Below, one piece after another: positions 5,531 through 6,818 of a stretch of 6,818 bases of DNA (its first letter is position 1; each line of letters opens with the position of its first letter). The notes beneath the pieces were generated by a model. That model ran no database searches and was not told the origin of the DNA. It saw only the letters and a list, made by a program, of their open reading frames with translations. Both the position numbers and the translations under genes were made by a program. Where the stretch lies: positions 1 through 6,818 of the forward strand of contig JAHZKU010000280.1 in the NCBI GenBank assembly GCA_022600255.1. The letters are read 5' to 3'. The stretch comes from Actinomycetes bacterium (GTDB lineage: Bacteria > Actinomycetota > Actinomycetes > S36-B12 > GCA-2699445).

Positions 5531-5560
5531 CTTCGGCCCGGGCGCAAGGCTGCGCCGAGG
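5531..5560. terminator. Candidate hairpin terminator in the convergent htrA/ggt gap
   Basis: CTTCGGC (5531-5537) can pair with GCCGAGG (5554-5560) with one G-T wobble. As an alternative, GGCGCA (5541-5546) pairs with TGCGCC (5551-5556) around an AGGC loop. A second weaker stem, GGGAG (5566-5570) with CTCCC (5598-5602), lies closer to the ggt stop. None is followed by a T-run, so this would be the U-tract-poor type often proposed for actinomycetes. Placement in a 130-base gap (5482-5611) between two converging genes supports a two-way terminator; nothing else is seen in the gap. Confidence 0.4.
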
Positions 5561-5611
5561 CTTGAGGGAGTGCCGCACCGGAGACGCGTTGCGTGCTCTC
5601 CCAAGGCCCGC

Positions 5612-6818
5612 TTAAGGTTCGACGATGCCAACGGCTCCGGCCCGGCGGCTGTCGCCTACCGCGATCACCGAGCCGTCGGCGTGGCGGGAGACCGCATGGA
5701 CCCCGCCGAAGAACAAGTTGGCGCTGGGCCACGGGTTGAGGTTGTGGTTTTGGGCGAGGTGGGACAGAGTCTCCTCCGGCCAACCCGGCTCCACTTGGAC
5801 TGTATCGGTCTCAGGGTGCATTCGGGGATCGGCGATGGCCCGGTCCAAGGGCTTCCCTAGGTCGATGAGGCGTAGCAATGTGGCCGAGAGGGTGGACCGA
5901 ATCCGTTCGCTGCCACCGGTGCCAAGCCCGGTAACGGTCCCGTGAGAGTCCTGGACAATACACGGCGACATCATCGAACTCATTCGCGTCCCGGCCACCT
6001 GGCCGTGGAACCCGGCTGGGTTTAGATCCGCCTCGCCCAACATGTTGTTTAAGTGGATCCCGGTCTGAGGAATCACCACTCCAGAGCCAGATCCGTTCGA
6101 CGTCGTCAACGACACCACTTGACCCTCGGCATCGGTCACGCTGATGTGAGTGGTGCCCTTGCTAGCCGAAACCGATTCGGACCCATGCGCTCGGTGCTGG
6201 TCGGTCGCGTTGCGCAGAGCCTTAACCACCCACTCCCACGCCTGCGGGGAATCGTCCAACTCGGGAGTGTGCGTAATCGCATCCGCCACGATCGCCCCGC
6301 CAAAGGCTGGGGGCGGGTTGAGCGCGATCTGCGCTTCCCCCCGTTGCAGAAGGACTGGCTTGCGCAGGATGGGCTGATAGTTGCGCAGGTCTGCCATCGT
6401 CATGATGCCGCCAGCACCTTGGATGAGCCCTAGCAGACGATCAGCCAGGAAAGGGTTCGCGAAGCTCGTGATCTCACCGTCAGCGATGAGTTGGAGCACC
6501 CCGGCAAGGTCCGGGTTGGCCACAACGTCGCCGGGCTCCGCAAGCGTTCCGTTTGACTGGATCAACGCCTCGCACTCCGGTGTCAGCAGCATGATTTCGC
6601 GTACCAAGCCCAACACCACCGCCTGCAAGGGCTCTAGTGGTGAGCCGACGAAAGCCAGTTGAATGGCCGGCGACACGACGCCGGCCAGCGGGAGTCGACC
6701 CCAGGCGGCGTGCGCCGCGAGCAGACCGGACAGATTCCCGGGCACCGCGACGGAACCTGGCCCCGCATGAAAGATCTGGTCTGCGCCGGGGAACTCCACG
6801 CACACCGGGGTGAACGCG
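5612..6818 (-). CDS. ggt: Gamma-glutamyltransferase family protein, short-form variant (N-terminus beyond window)
   Basis: The visible 401 residues cover most of an Ntn-hydrolase of the gamma-glutamyltranspeptidase family, which cleaves gamma-glutamyl bonds (glutathione and related compounds) after self-cleavage into two subunits. Numbering residues from Val at 6805 (which lies mid-protein): GPGSVAVPGNLSGL (15-28) matches the conserved GTPGxVAG region, GGIMTMADL (132-140) matches GGLITxEDL, and NPPPAFGG (163-170) matches PPPSSGG. The predicted cleavage/nucleophile Thr218 starts TTHISVTD (codon 6154-6152). LNNML (252-256), MSSMMSP (275-281) and GTGGSERIRSTL (295-306) follow. Compared with the E. 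coli enzyme from memory, the stretch between PPP and the catalytic Thr is about 45 residues shorter and the lid region before MSSMMSP is also shorter. TSNGSGSGVVIP replaces the usual TLNTTFGTGIV. This looks like a distinct subfamily rather than decay, as the frame is intact. Signal peptide and start are outside the window. Confidence 0.92.
   Translation of the reverse strand, partial: AFTPVCVEFPGADQIFHAGPGSVAVPGNLSGLLAAHAAWGRLPLAGVVSPAIQLAFVGSPLEPLQAVVLGLVREIMLLTPECEALIQSNGTLAEPGDVVANPDLAGVLQLIADGEITSFANPFLADRLLGLIQGAGGIMTMADLRNYQPILRKPVLLQRGEAQIALNPPPAFGGAIVADAITHTPELDDSPQAWEWVVKALRNATDQHRAHGSESVSASKGTTHISVTDAEGQVVSLTTSNGSGSGVVIPQTGIHLNNMLGEADLNPAGFHGQVAGTRMSSMMSPCIVQDSHGTVTGLGTGGSERIRSTLSATLLRLIDLGKPLDRAIADPRMHPETDTVQVEPGWPEETLSHLAQNHNLNPWPSANLFFGGVHAVSRHADGSVIAVGDSRRAGAVGIVEP

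Noticed and set aside
1..6818. CRISPR arrays, insertion sequences, tRNA or rRNA genes
   Set aside because: No regularly spaced repeats, transposase motifs, terminal inverted repeats or RNA-gene signatures were seen on reading either strand.

Overview
The window reads as chromosomal DNA of a high-GC Gram-positive bacterium, most likely an actinomycete. The evidence is GC-rich codon use, a GTG start with a strong Shine-Dalgarno sequence, a lipoprotein with a Thr/Pro-rich linker, and a trypsin-like HtrA protease with a long proline-rich cytoplasmic tail before one membrane anchor. This tail layout is typical of mycobacterial and streptomycete HtrA/PepD proteins. I cannot name an order or genus. 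No mobile element, CRISPR array, tRNA or rRNA was seen.

Layout. Positions 1-3909 hold four co-directional minus-strand genes, read right to left: a cytoplasmic TPR-like repeat protein (3909-2512); a class I SAM-dependent methyltransferase (2534-1698) whose start overlaps the end of the TPR gene; a secreted lipoprotein with a clan GH-A glycoside hydrolase domain (1621-296); and the first 71 codons of a PAS-domain protein (215-1, cut by the window edge). Gaps are -23, 76 and 80 bases, and I see no convincing terminator between the genes, so they may form one operon. Positions 3910-4251 are a 342-base divergent intergenic region rich in dyads. It includes a perfect 16-bp palindrome, a pair of 11-bp-phased direct repeats and an ECF-sigma-like promoter candidate. 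Positions 4252-5481 (plus strand) encode the membrane-anchored HtrA/DegP-type serine protease. After a 130-base convergent gap with hairpin potential comes a minus-strand gamma-glutamyltransferase (5612-6818), whose N-terminus lies beyond the right edge.

How the genes may work together. HtrA is a standard envelope protein-quality protease, and its upstream region looks like a regulated stress promoter. The methyltransferase plus secreted glycosidase suggests processing of a surface or extracellular polysaccharide, with the PAS protein as a possible sensor. This link is inferred from gene order only. The gamma-glutamyltransferase is convergent and probably unrelated. No clearly novel defence or mobile system is visible. 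The best leads are the htrA upstream control region, the TPR/methyltransferase junction and the uncharacterised TPR-methyltransferase-glycosidase-PAS set.
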